Source of the DNA: Clostridium sp. AM58-1XD
GTDB lineage: Bacteria > Bacillota > Clostridia > Lachnospirales > Lachnospiraceae
Direction of reading: 5' to 3'
DNA: 64,000 bases
Assembly (NCBI RefSeq): GCF_003464085.1
Contig: NZ_QSDR01000001.1
Span: forward strand, 1-64,000
The notes beneath the pieces were generated by a model. It was not told the origin of the DNA. It did no database searches and saw nothing but the letters and a program-made list of their open reading frames with translations. Numbering within the stretch: the first letter of the stretch is position 1; each line of letters begins with the position of its first letter. Positions 10,196-18,371 of this stretch are shown piece by piece. Made by a program: the position numbers and the translations under genes.

Positions 10196-10245
10196 GGACG
10201 ATCTGAATTTATGGGAACGAAAATAGAATAAAGGAGGAATTTACT

Positions 10246-10722
10246 ATGTCCAAGGCAATGGTAGCATATTTTAGCGCAAGCGGAGTAACGGCAGAGGTAG
10301 CCGGACGTCTGGCCGCGTCAATCGGGGCTGATCTCCATGAGATTCACCCGGAAATCCCATATACGGACGCAGACTTAAACTGGATGGATAAGAAAAGCCG
10401 CAGTAGTGTAGAGATGAATAACAGATCCTTCCGCCCGCCTGTCGCAAATAAGGTGGAAAATATGGCACAGTACGATGTGATTTTCGTGGCGTTCCCTATT
10501 TGGTGGTATGTTGCACCTACGATTATCAATACTTTTCTGGAGCAGTATGACCTGCGCGGAAAGACAGTCGTGACTCTGGCGACTTCCGGAGGCAGCGGAA
10601 TGGGAAGCACAAATAAGGAACTGGCCCCATCCTGTCCGGGCGCATACCTGAAAGAAGGTAAACGGTTTTCCGGCGGGGTCAGCGAGAACGAATTAAAGAT
10701 CTGGGCAGAGAACTACCTTTAA
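10246..10722 (+). CDS. Flavodoxin
   Basis: A 158-residue flavodoxin of the type common in Clostridia. MVAYFSASGVTAEVAGRLA carries the FMN phosphate loop, FVAFPIWWYVAPTIINTFLE the family's flavin-stacking loop, and LATSGGSGMGST the third FMN contact. An AAAGGAGG ribosome-binding site precedes the ATG. It lies 50 bases after the DUF362 gene on the same strand and is probably the last gene of the MerR-regulated redox operon. Confidence 0.88.
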   Translation: MSKAMVAYFSASGVTAEVAGRLAASIGADLHEIHPEIPYTDADLNWMDKKSRSSVEMNNRSFRPPVANKVENMAQYDVIFVAFPIWWYVAPTIINTFLEQYDLRGKTVVTLATSGGSGMGSTNKELAPSCPGAYLKEGKRFSGGVSENELKIWAENYL

Positions 10723-10758
10723 TAGAATAGCATGAACTTAATAGAATAGCATGAACTT
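10721..10758 (+). repeat. 19-bp tandem direct repeat
   Basis: AATAGAATAGCATGAACTT occurs twice without spacing (10721-10739 and 10740-10758), starting at the flavodoxin stop codon and ending where the palindromic element begins. This may be a slippage product or an insertion footprint. Confidence 0.8.
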
Positions 10759-10902
10759 AAAAAGAGTGTTGCAAAGTAAAAATCAGATATGTCGTTGATA
10801 CCAGATTTTGTTCCGGACGCTGGCCGGAGTCTCCATCTGGTATCGGGAAAATGATTTTTCTGCGGCGCTCTTTTTTGCTTTCCAGGAAAGACCTTGTTCG
10901 GA
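10759..10902. repeat. Palindromic intergenic element, copy 1 (degenerate)
   Basis: The outer arms AAAAAGAG / CTCTTTTTT, middle arms AAAAATCA / TGATTTTT and inner arms GATACCAGAT / ATCTGGTATC fold into one long hairpin. The loop shares CCAGATTTYGTTCC and TGGCC with the better copy at 31212. It is followed at 10880 by CTTTCCAGGAAAGACCTTG, a sequence that recurs at 26338. The rest of the gap to 11131 holds nothing recognisable. Confidence 0.7.
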
Positions 10903-11131
10903 AGCTGCAGCCGGCAGACCTGCGAATGCAATGCTGAATATTGCTATTTCCAATAGGTTTTGTTATACTTACATTATTATGTTTGAGAACGAAAAAGAGA
11001 ACCGTCCTGAGATGCACCGGTAATTTTATACGCAGAGCAGGCGAACGGTTAAAGCGCAGGATGCATCTTCGTGCAGGAGAGGTATTCTGTCAATTTCAGC
11101 AGATACAAAAGAAAAATTTGGAGGTATTCAT

Positions 11132-14044
11132 GTGAAAACAGACGCAAAGGAGAAAAAGAAATCGGGTGCGATATTGGCGGCATCAGCGGTAATTTTTGTG
11201 ATTGCGTTGTCGATATCCATTTTTTTTCTTGTGCATATTATTGGCAGAATGAACCGCAGTGCAAATCAGAGTCTTCTGACGTCCAGCCGGGTCATCAACG
11301 GGGGACTGAATAATAAGATTGCCCTTGACAGGGAACTTTTATTTACCCTGGCTGATCTGCTGGCTATGGAGCAGGAGGACATGATCGGTGAGACTTTGGA
11401 AAAGTATGCGGAATCCACGGAATTTTACCGTTTTTCTTACATCAATATGGAGGGGAAAGGAATTGACAGTGAAGGTCATACGGTTCAGATATCAGATCTG
11501 CCTTTTGATGAATCAGCGATTTCAGAAGGAACGGATGGATTGTCAGCTCCTTATCATGGCTCCAGCGGGCGTATTCAGATTACATACCAGTCCCCTGTTA
11601 TAAAGGGAGAACAACAGATCGGTGCGATTTATGCAGACCGGATTATAAATGACTATAACCTCCCGGCACTGTTTACCTTTCATAATGGGGCTGGTTCCGC
11701 CTATGTAGTGGACAGTACCGGAAATTTTATCATTAAGTCCAGGGGAACAGAAGCAAAGACAGATATTTACAGCTATCTGGCGCAGCAGGGGAACGGCGAG
11801 GCCGTGCTGGAAACACTCCGTCAGGTGATCCGGGATGGAAAAACAGGAACACTTGTGGTATTGGATGGAAATGAGAACTCTTTATTAGGTTTTCTGCCGG
11901 TAGATGCGCCCCAGGGCTGTTATCTGATTACGGTTATTCCCCGCGAGGTTCTTCAGCAGGAGGCGGCTCCCATCATCACAATGCTTTGCTGTATGTTCTG
12001 CCTGCTTCTGCTGGGAGGAATTTCCATTGCAGGGCTGCTGGCTGGAAGGCAGTCTATGAAGGCGGACGTAAAGCAGAAGGAATACCGAGAGAAGCTGTTT
12101 GGCAATCTTTCTGCAAATATAGATTTTGCATTCCTGCTCTATACGCCGTCAATCCGCAGGGTAGAGCTGATGTCGGATAACCTGCCTGGACTTCTGGGGC
12201 TTTCCGGAGAGCAGGTGCTGGAACGGCCGGAGAAGGTATTTGAGGCCAGCGGATTTGCGCTGGAGGACACCGCCAGGATCGGATTTATGAATGGCACTTT
12301 GAACGAACAAGTTATGAGGGAATCCATGATAGGAACGGGAGCCAATGAAGTGAAACGCTGGATTGCGGTTCATTTGATCCCGGCGGATTACGGTCAGTAT
12401 CTGGCTGTATTCCATGAAACGACAGGAGAACACAACATACGGGAACAGCTGGCTGATGCTCTGACACAGGCCCAGAACAGCAACCGTGCCAGAACAGCAT
12501 TTTTCTCATCCATGTCTCATGATATCAGAACTCCTATGAACGGGATCGTAGGCATGACAAACATCGCTCTGAAGAATCTGGATGACCGGGAAAAGGTGGA
12601 AACGTGCCTGAATAAAATCACGGCAGCATCCGGTCACCTGCTGGAGCTTATTAACGAAGTGCTTGATATGTCACGCATTGAAAGCGGAAGAATCAGCCTT
12701 AAAGAAGAAAATGTGCACCTTCCAAGCCTGATTGCCAATCTTCTTTCTTTCATTAAGCCGGATATGGATAAAAAGGGACAGAGTCTTAAGATGAAATCCC
12801 AGATACTGGAGCATGACACGGTCATCAGCGACGGGCTGCATCTGCAGAAAATTTTCCTGAATCTTTTGTCAAATGCGGTGAAATATACTCAGGAAGGCGG
12901 AGAAATCAGCCTTCAGATTACGGAAACTCCCATCGATGCGGACGCCATGCAGATGAGCTTTGCAGTCAGCGACAATGGAATTGGCATGAGCGATTCATTC
13001 TTGGAACGGATATTCAGGCCTTTTGAACGGGCAGAAGACAGCCGGATGAGCCAGGTTACCGGCACTGGACTGGGGCTTGCGATTACAAAGAGCATAGTAG
13101 ATATGATGGGCGGAGAGATCCGTGTCGAAAGCAGAGAACATGAGGGATCGCGTTTTACCGTACAGATTCCTCTCAAACTGCCGGAACAGCAGATACAGGA
13201 ATTTCCGAATCTGGCCGGCTGTTCCGCGCTGATCGTAGATGACGACCGGGACACATGTGAGAGCATTGAGGTGATACTCCAGGAAAACAGGATCCGTACT
13301 CAGTGGGTATTGAATGGGGCGGATGCGGTAAAACTGGCCTGGGAAGCTCATGAAAGAAGGGATGATTACCGCGTGGTCATCATTGATTGGAGAATGCCGG
13401 AAATGGATGGACTGGAAACGGCGAGACAGATCAGGAACCGGCTTGGCAGGGACGTGCCGATTCTTCTGTTGTCTGCATATGATTGGGAAAGCGTGAAGGA
13501 TGAGGCCGTCCGTTCCGGAATTAACGGTTTTCTGACGAAGCCGGTTTTCAAGGCCGGGCTTCTGGAACAGCTGAGCTATCATATTGAGGGAAGAAAACAG
13601 GAGACAGAGCAGCAGATACAGGATGAAACGGAACTTCTGAAAGGCATCAGAATCCTGGCAGCCGAAGACAATGAACTGAACAGGGAAATTATCGTAGAGC
13701 TTCTGGAAAGCAGCGGCGCTGTTGTGGATCGCGCACGGGATGGAAAGGAAGCGTTAGAACTCTACTTAAACAGCAGTGTAGGAGAATATCAGATGATCCT
13801 TATGGATATTCATATGCCAAAGATGGACGGACTGGAAGCAACGAAGGCTATCCGGAATTCGGGGCGGGCGGATGCTGCCGTTCCGGTGATCGCCATGACG
13901 GCGGATGTATTTAAAGAAGATATTCAAAGATGCAGGAATGCAGGAATGAATGCACATATCGGAAAACCTGTGGAGCTGGATAAATTATACAGCACGCTCC
14001 GGCATTTTTTAGATCATACAGAGAAATCGGGGGAAATGGGATGA
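11132..14044 (+). CDS. Hybrid sensor histidine kinase with two receiver domains
   Basis: The protein has 970 residues. Membrane helices at about 14-38 and 283-305 flank an extracellular Cache-like sensor domain. A PAS-like region is followed by HisKA with SMSHDIRTPMNG (phospho-His 463) and HATPase with NLLSNAVKYT, DNGIGMS and GTGLGLAI. Two receiver domains follow: VVIIDWRMPEMDG (Asp 752) and MILMDIHMPKMDG (Asp 892). There is no DNA-binding output and no Hpt domain. The start is GTG at 11132 behind GGAGGT; the ATG two bases earlier leads straight into TGA. It overlaps the downstream binding-lipoprotein gene by four bases (ATGA), so the lipoprotein is probably part of the sensor. Confidence 0.92.
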   Translation: MKTDAKEKKKSGAILAASAVIFVIALSISIFFLVHIIGRMNRSANQSLLTSSRVINGGLNNKIALDRELLFTLADLLAMEQEDMIGETLEKYAESTEFYRFSYINMEGKGIDSEGHTVQISDLPFDESAISEGTDGLSAPYHGSSGRIQITYQSPVIKGEQQIGAIYADRIINDYNLPALFTFHNGAGSAYVVDSTGNFIIKSRGTEAKTDIYSYLAQQGNGEAVLETLRQVIRDGKTGTLVVLDGNENSLLGFLPVDAPQGCYLITVIPREVLQQEAAPIITMLCCMFCLLLLGGISIAGLLAGRQSMKADVKQKEYREKLFGNLSANIDFAFLLYTPSIRRVELMSDNLPGLLGLSGEQVLERPEKVFEASGFALEDTARIGFMNGTLNEQVMRESMIGTGANEVKRWIAVHLIPADYGQYLAVFHETTGEHNIREQLADALTQAQNSNRARTAFFSSMSHDIRTPMNGIVGMTNIALKNLDDREKVETCLNKITAASGHLLELINEVLDMSRIESGRISLKEENVHLPSLIANLLSFIKPDMDKKGQSLKMKSQILEHDTVISDGLHLQKIFLNLLSNAVKYTQEGGEISLQITETPIDADAMQMSFAVSDNGIGMSDSFLERIFRPFERAEDSRMSQVTGTGLGLAITKSIVDMMGGEIRVESREHEGSRFTVQIPLKLPEQQIQEFPNLAGCSALIVDDDRDTCESIEVILQENRIRTQWVLNGADAVKLAWEAHERRDDYRVVIIDWRMPEMDGLETARQIRNRLGRDVPILLLSAYDWESVKDEAVRSGINGFLTKPVFKAGLLEQLSYHIEGRKQETEQQIQDETELLKGIRILAAEDNELNREIIVELLESSGAVVDRARDGKEALELYLNSSVGEYQMILMDIHMPKMDGLEATKAIRNSGRADAAVPVIAMTADVFKEDIQRCRNAGMNAHIGKPVELDKLYSTLRHFLDHTEKSGEMG

Positions 14045-15404
14045 AACGGAAGTTTGGAAGAAGATATCTGACAGGCGTGCTTATCGTTTTAGCAGCGCTG
14101 TGTGCCGGCTGTGGGAAGGGGCAGAAGGGTGCGGAACTGTATCTGGATGATAGTATTCCGGAAACGCCTGTTACAATTTTTACACAGAATCAATCGGTAT
14201 CGAGCGTGATCGAAGAATGCTGCAGAAAAGTGCTGAATCAGGATGAACGTACCAATATTGCTATTTACAGTGACGCTGCGAGCTATTATGCGGATGAAGG
14301 ATTATCCTACAGGGAGCTTCTTCTGAAACGCCTGTCATCCGGAAATGCGGATGATCTGTATCTGATTCCTGCGGAAGATGTGCTGGAGTTCGATGAAAAG
14401 GGCTATATTTATGATATGTCCAACCTGGAGTGCATAGAAAATCTGTCGCAGGATGCACTTATACAGAGTACTTATGACGGGAAGGTATTCTCTCTTCCTC
14501 TGTCTTATACATGTTTTGGATTTATATGGAATGTGGATATGCTGGAACAGTATGACCTTAAGGTGCCGGAAAATCTGGATGAGTTTCTGACGGTATGCGA
14601 GACGCTTAAGGAAAATGGAATCCTGCCCTACGGAGCGAATAAGGATTTTGCGCTGACGGTTCCTGTCATGTGCGCAGGGCTTTACGATGTATATCAGGGG
14701 GAGGATTCACAAAAGAAGCTGCAGGCGCTTTCGGACGGTACAGCAGCAGTCAGCGATTATATTGAAAAGGGATTTGCTTTCCTGCAGATGATGATAGACA
14801 GAGGATATATTGAGCCGGAAAGGGCACTCGCCACACTGCCGTCCAGAGAAGAGGAAAAAGAGTTTTTCATAGAAGGGAACTGCGCGTTTATCTGTGCGAT
14901 CTATCGCGGCGCATCCTTTGAAGGCTATCCATTTCGCATTGAAATGACACCTTTACCGGTGTTGGAAAACGGTTCAATCTGTGTTGTGGGCGCCGATCAA
15001 AGGCTGGCAATCAACCCGGATTCAAAACATTTGGATGCGGCCATTGCAATTGTGGAAGCGCTGGGCAGGACGGAAACACTGGATTCCTTTGCCAAAAATC
15101 TGGGAAAGATCTCTTCCTCTAAAAATGCCACGGCTCCGGATCCCTCCCAGTCGAGTACGATTCTTGCCTGCGTAGCGGAGGGAAATCAGATTCCGAATCA
15201 GGATTTCCGACTGCATTTTAATGTATGGAATACGGTGCGTGATCTGAGCCAGCAGCTTTGCGAGGGAAGAAGTGTTGCAGAGGTATCGGCAGAATATGAT
15301 TCCAGGCAGTTGGAAGAAATTGCCCAGTATGGAAGACCGTAAAAATCGTTGGGATCATATTTTTTGTTCTCATCGTCTTTACAGCTATTCTGCTTATCGT
15401 TTAA
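14041..15404 (+). CDS. Extracellular solute-binding lipoprotein, frame break before a C-terminal membrane anchor
   Basis: The lipobox ends at Cys24 (LAALCAGC). The body looks like a family-1 solute-binding protein (YDGKVFSLPLSYTCFGFIWNVDML; LDEFLTVCETLKENGILPYG). No transporter genes are nearby; it overlaps the hybrid kinase by four bases, so it probably delivers a ligand to the kinase rather than to an importer. The frame stops at 15340-15342. If one C is added to the CC at 15337-15338 the protein continues with VKIVGIIFFVLIVFTAILLI to a stop at 15402-15404, a convincing membrane helix. I therefore think the annotated stop is an indel artefact. Confidence 0.8.
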
Positions 15405-15420
15405 AAAAGAGAGGGCTTCT

Positions 15421-15807
15421 ATGGATTTCTATAAGGACATGTCAATCGTATGCAGTTATATCCCATATGGAAAAGTGGCTACCTATGGGCAGATTGCCCT
15501 GCTCTGCGGGAAACCGAAGAACGCCCGTCAGGTTGGCTACGCCCTTCGCCAGGGACTGGCGGGAGACATGGTTCCGGCTCACAGGATTGTAAATGCGAGG
15601 GGAATACTGAGCGGGGCAGGCTCTTTCGAGACATGGGATATGCAGAAACTGCTTCTGGAAGGGGAAGGCGTGGAGGTCGTCCGGACAGAGGAGGGCTGGC
15701 GTGTGGATCTGAGCCGGTTTGGGTGGAAGAATACGATGGAGGAGGCGCTGGAAATCAGAAAGCGCTTTGAAATAAAAAACAAAAGTAAGGGAAGAGGAAC
15801 CGGATGA
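15421..15807 (+). CDS. Alkyltransferase-like (ATL) DNA-binding protein
   Basis: This 128-residue protein matches the DNA-binding domain of O6-alkylguanine-DNA alkyltransferases (IPYGKVATYGQIALLCG; ARQVGYALR). The acceptor motif PCHR is changed to PAHR (Ala53), so it cannot accept an alkyl group. Known ATL proteins bind alkylated guanine and recruit nucleotide excision repair. The start at 15421 follows AGAGAGGG; an in-frame upstream start has no support. It sits immediately after the binding-lipoprotein gene and overlaps the next lipoprotein gene. Confidence 0.88.
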   Translation: MDFYKDMSIVCSYIPYGKVATYGQIALLCGKPKNARQVGYALRQGLAGDMVPAHRIVNARGILSGAGSFETWDMQKLLLEGEGVEVVRTEEGWRVDLSRFGWKNTMEEALEIRKRFEIKNKSKGRGTG

Positions 15808-16396
15808 TGAGGGCGATTAAATTTATTCTTCTATTTCTGGGCCTACTTTTACTGGCGGGCTGCAGTGCTTCACTGAAAACGAGCACCTTGTACGAGACGG
15901 ATGAACTGGTGGAAAAGACAGTGGAGATATCAAATATACCATTCCGAAAAGATGGGATGACGAAAGCCTGCGGCTGCAGACAAATACCGTGTTTTACCAG
16001 GACAGCAATATGATGCTGATGGTCCAGGATAATGACAGCGCCATCGGCTCCTATGAGGAGCTGTCGGAAGAGGATATGGAAGAGGCCCAGGCGGTCTTTG
16101 TGGATGCATTTAAGGGAATATTCCAGAAATATGAAAATGGAACGTCAGAAGCAATTGTGATAAATGGAATGAAGGCGTTTGAATGTAAGGCTGATGTCAG
16201 AATCAACAATCAGGATAAAGACCTGCAATGGGTCATGCTGAATATCAACTGGAGGTCATATGCGTTTGGGCTGCTGGTTGACAAATATTCTTCTATCGAT
16301 TACACAAGTGATTTCGAAGCTTTAAAAAATACAATCATGCAGTCGGATCAAACAGAAAAAGAAGGAACAGAGGAGGAAACTTCAGGCAGTTTTTAA
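15804..16396 (+). CDS. Small lipoprotein, unknown function, one frame break
   Basis: The N-terminus is a lipoprotein signal (FILLFLGLLLLAGC, Cys20). The frame ends at 16013, but the protein continues in a second frame (SLRLQTNTVFYQDSNMMLMV) to 16396. Adding one G to the GGG run at 15954-15956 joins them into a protein of about 197 residues. I do not recognise a family. It resembles short clostridial lipoproteins whose single domain has alternating strands and one amphipathic helix. The ATG overlaps the ATL stop codon. Confidence 0.65.
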
Positions 16397-16507
16397 TAAA
16401 AAACTCCTCAAATTGTAAAAATGGTGTATAATAAGCTGGAAATCAAAAGATATGCGTTTGTTTAAATTTTAAAAAATGTTCATTCAGTATCTGCTTCGGC
16501 TGGTAAA

Positions 16508-16539
16508 TTGCCGGCCTGATCCGAGGACCAGGCCGGCAA
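16508..16539. terminator. GC-rich hairpin between the lipoprotein and fabV genes
   Basis: TTGCCGGCCTG / CAGGCCGGCAA is a perfect 11-bp stem with a 10-base loop. No T tract follows, so it may be a terminator of weak type or a structured element in the fabV leader. Confidence 0.5.
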
Positions 16540-16548
16540 CCGTCACAT

Positions 16549-16571
16549 AACTGTTTGTCGGACAAACCGTT
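16549..16571. promoter_or_regulatory. 23-bp palindromic operator candidate upstream of fabV
   Basis: AACtGTTTGTC-g-GACAAACcGTT is symmetric about base 16560 with 10 of 11 pairs matching. It ends 41 bases before the fabV start codon. Size and symmetry suit a TetR-type repressor. No cognate regulator is adjacent. Confidence 0.55.
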
Positions 16572-16611
16572 GTGGTTCAGTCAGGTCGGTTTTGAAGGAA
16601 AGGATTGTATC

Positions 16612-17787
16612 ATGATTGTAAAACCAAGAGTAAAAGATTTTATCTGCATAACAGCCCATCCGGAGGGGTGCAGGGAACACGTATCCCGTCAGATTCAATA
16701 CATAAAAAGCAAACAGGGCCTGAAATCGAATCAGAGAGTTCTGGTAATCGGTGCGTCAACGGGATATGGACTATCCTCACGTATTTGTGCCGCATTTGGA
16801 GGCACGTGCCCTACAATTGGTGTCTGCTATGAAAGAGCCGCTTCCGGAAACCGTACAGCTACGGCCGGATGGTATAATACGGCTGCATTTGAGGAATTTG
16901 CGGAGAGGGACGGCATTTATGCAAAGACAATTAACGGCGATGCCTTTTCCGAGCAGATCAAAGAGGATACGATTTCCCTGATTCGCAGGGATCTGGGCCA
17001 GGTTGATCTCGTTGTATATTCCCTGGCGGCTCCCCGCAGGACGATGCCGGACGGAACGGTATATACATCTGTTCTTAAAACTTTGGGAAAACCTTTTACC
17101 AGCAAGAGCCTTGATTTGTCCCACAATAAATTGGGAGAGACCACCGTTCCGGCTGCTGATGAACAGGAAATTGAAGCGACTGACCGGGTGATGGGAGGAG
17201 ACGACTGGAAAGACTGGATCCATGCGCTGAAATCTGCAGGAGTGCTGTCTGAACGGGCCCGCACCGTTGCCTATTCCTATATTGGGCCGGAAATGACGTA
17301 CCCGATCTATGCAGGCGGTACGATCGGACACGCAAAGCAGCATCTTTATGCAACAGCGTTGGAACTTCATAAGGAAGGGATTCCATCCTATGTTTCTGTC
17401 AATAAAGCACTCGTTACCCAGTCCAGTTCTGCGATCCCGATTGTGCCGCTCTATATTGCGGTGCTGTATCATGTGATGAAAGAAACAGGGACGCATGAAG
17501 ATACGATTGAACAGATGTACCGCCTGTGGAATGAATATCTCTATGCGGATGAACCGGTTGTAGATATTCCGAACCGCATCCGGCTGGATGATCTGGAGAT
17601 GCGCACCGATATTCAGGAAAAGGTGGTTGACTGCTGGAACCGCATAACTGATGATAATCTGGAAGAGTATGCCGACATTTCCGGCTATTGGGAGGACTTT
17701 TACCATCTGTTCGGGTTCGGATTTGAAACGATCGATTATGATCAGGATACGGAAACGGACAGGAAGATTAAAAGCCTGACCGAATAG
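16612..17787 (+). CDS. fabV: Trans-2-enoyl-ACP/CoA reductase
   Basis: FabV/TER reduces trans-2-enoyl-ACP or -CoA with NADH in fatty acid synthesis or butyrate-type pathways. The protein has 391 residues, the normal length. It shows the N-terminal MIVKPRVKDFICITAHPEGC, the NAD-binding RVLVIGASTGYGLSSR, and the catalytic Y-x8-K (Tyr233, Lys242 in YAGGTIGHAK). The start at 16612 has AAGGAAAGG upstream and matches the family N-terminus; an earlier in-frame ATG at 16555 lies in the palindromic operator. FabV replaces FabI/FabK in many bacteria and is naturally less sensitive to triclosan (family knowledge). Confidence 0.95.
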   Translation: MIVKPRVKDFICITAHPEGCREHVSRQIQYIKSKQGLKSNQRVLVIGASTGYGLSSRICAAFGGTCPTIGVCYERAASGNRTATAGWYNTAAFEEFAERDGIYAKTINGDAFSEQIKEDTISLIRRDLGQVDLVVYSLAAPRRTMPDGTVYTSVLKTLGKPFTSKSLDLSHNKLGETTVPAADEQEIEATDRVMGGDDWKDWIHALKSAGVLSERARTVAYSYIGPEMTYPIYAGGTIGHAKQHLYATALELHKEGIPSYVSVNKALVTQSSSAIPIVPLYIAVLYHVMKETGTHEDTIEQMYRLWNEYLYADEPVVDIPNRIRLDDLEMRTDIQEKVVDCWNRITDDNLEEYADISGYWEDFYHLFGFGFETIDYDQDTETDRKIKSLTE

Positions 17788-17822
17788 AGATGTAAATTTG
17801 ATGTTTAAGGAAGAGGCGTAAA

Positions 17823-18359
17823 ATGAAGCATAATATATTTCTGGATAATAAGAAAAAGCTGAGTTTATCTGAATATATGAACTATAATGCAGACGACCGG
17901 GGAAATATGGGGAATGCGATTCCGATAGCCGTTTACCGCCTGATGGAATATTCGCTTCGCGAACAGCTGTCGGAACAGTTTGGACAAGAGGAACAGGTCT
18001 CTATTTTCCGAAATGCCGGTTATCGTGCAGGGGCGTATTTTGCCGAACATATGCTGGATCTATCACTGGAGCTGAATCCGTTTATCGCAATGCTGCAGGC
18101 CCGTCTGGAAGAATTGAAAATAGGAATTCTCCGGATGGAATCGATCGATGAGAAAACGGGAGAAATGATTCTCACCGTTTCGGAAGACGCAGACTGCTCT
18201 GGTCTGCCGCTGTTGGGAGAGACGGTCTGCAATTATGATGAGGGATTTATTTCAGGAATTCTTTCCACTTATATGAGAAGAGAATACTGTGCCGTTGAGA
18301 TTGACTGCTGGGCAACGGGCGACCGTGTCTGCAGATTCCGGGTGGCGCCAAAAGAATAA
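17823..18359 (+). CDS. V4R (4-vinyl reductase) domain sensor protein
   Basis: The protein has 178 residues. The C-terminal half carries the V4R pattern: ADCSGLPLLGETVCNYDEGFI followed by REYCAVEIDCWATGDRVCRFRV. V4R domains bind small hydrophobic ligands and occur in regulators and in bacteriochlorophyll and methanogen proteins. Three or four conserved-looking Cys residues could also bind metal. It ends 12 bases before a diguanylate cyclase gene on the same strand, so I infer that it senses a ligand and controls that enzyme. Confidence 0.82.
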   Translation: MKHNIFLDNKKKLSLSEYMNYNADDRGNMGNAIPIAVYRLMEYSLREQLSEQFGQEEQVSIFRNAGYRAGAYFAEHMLDLSLELNPFIAMLQARLEELKIGILRMESIDEKTGEMILTVSEDADCSGLPLLGETVCNYDEGFISGILSTYMRREYCAVEIDCWATGDRVCRFRVAPKE

Positions 18360-18371
18360 TGGAGCGTTTGT

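Noticed and set aside
16777..17706. 309-codon minus-strand frame opposite fabV
   Set aside because: fabV is complete and strongly conserved on the other strand; the antisense frame has no start signal.
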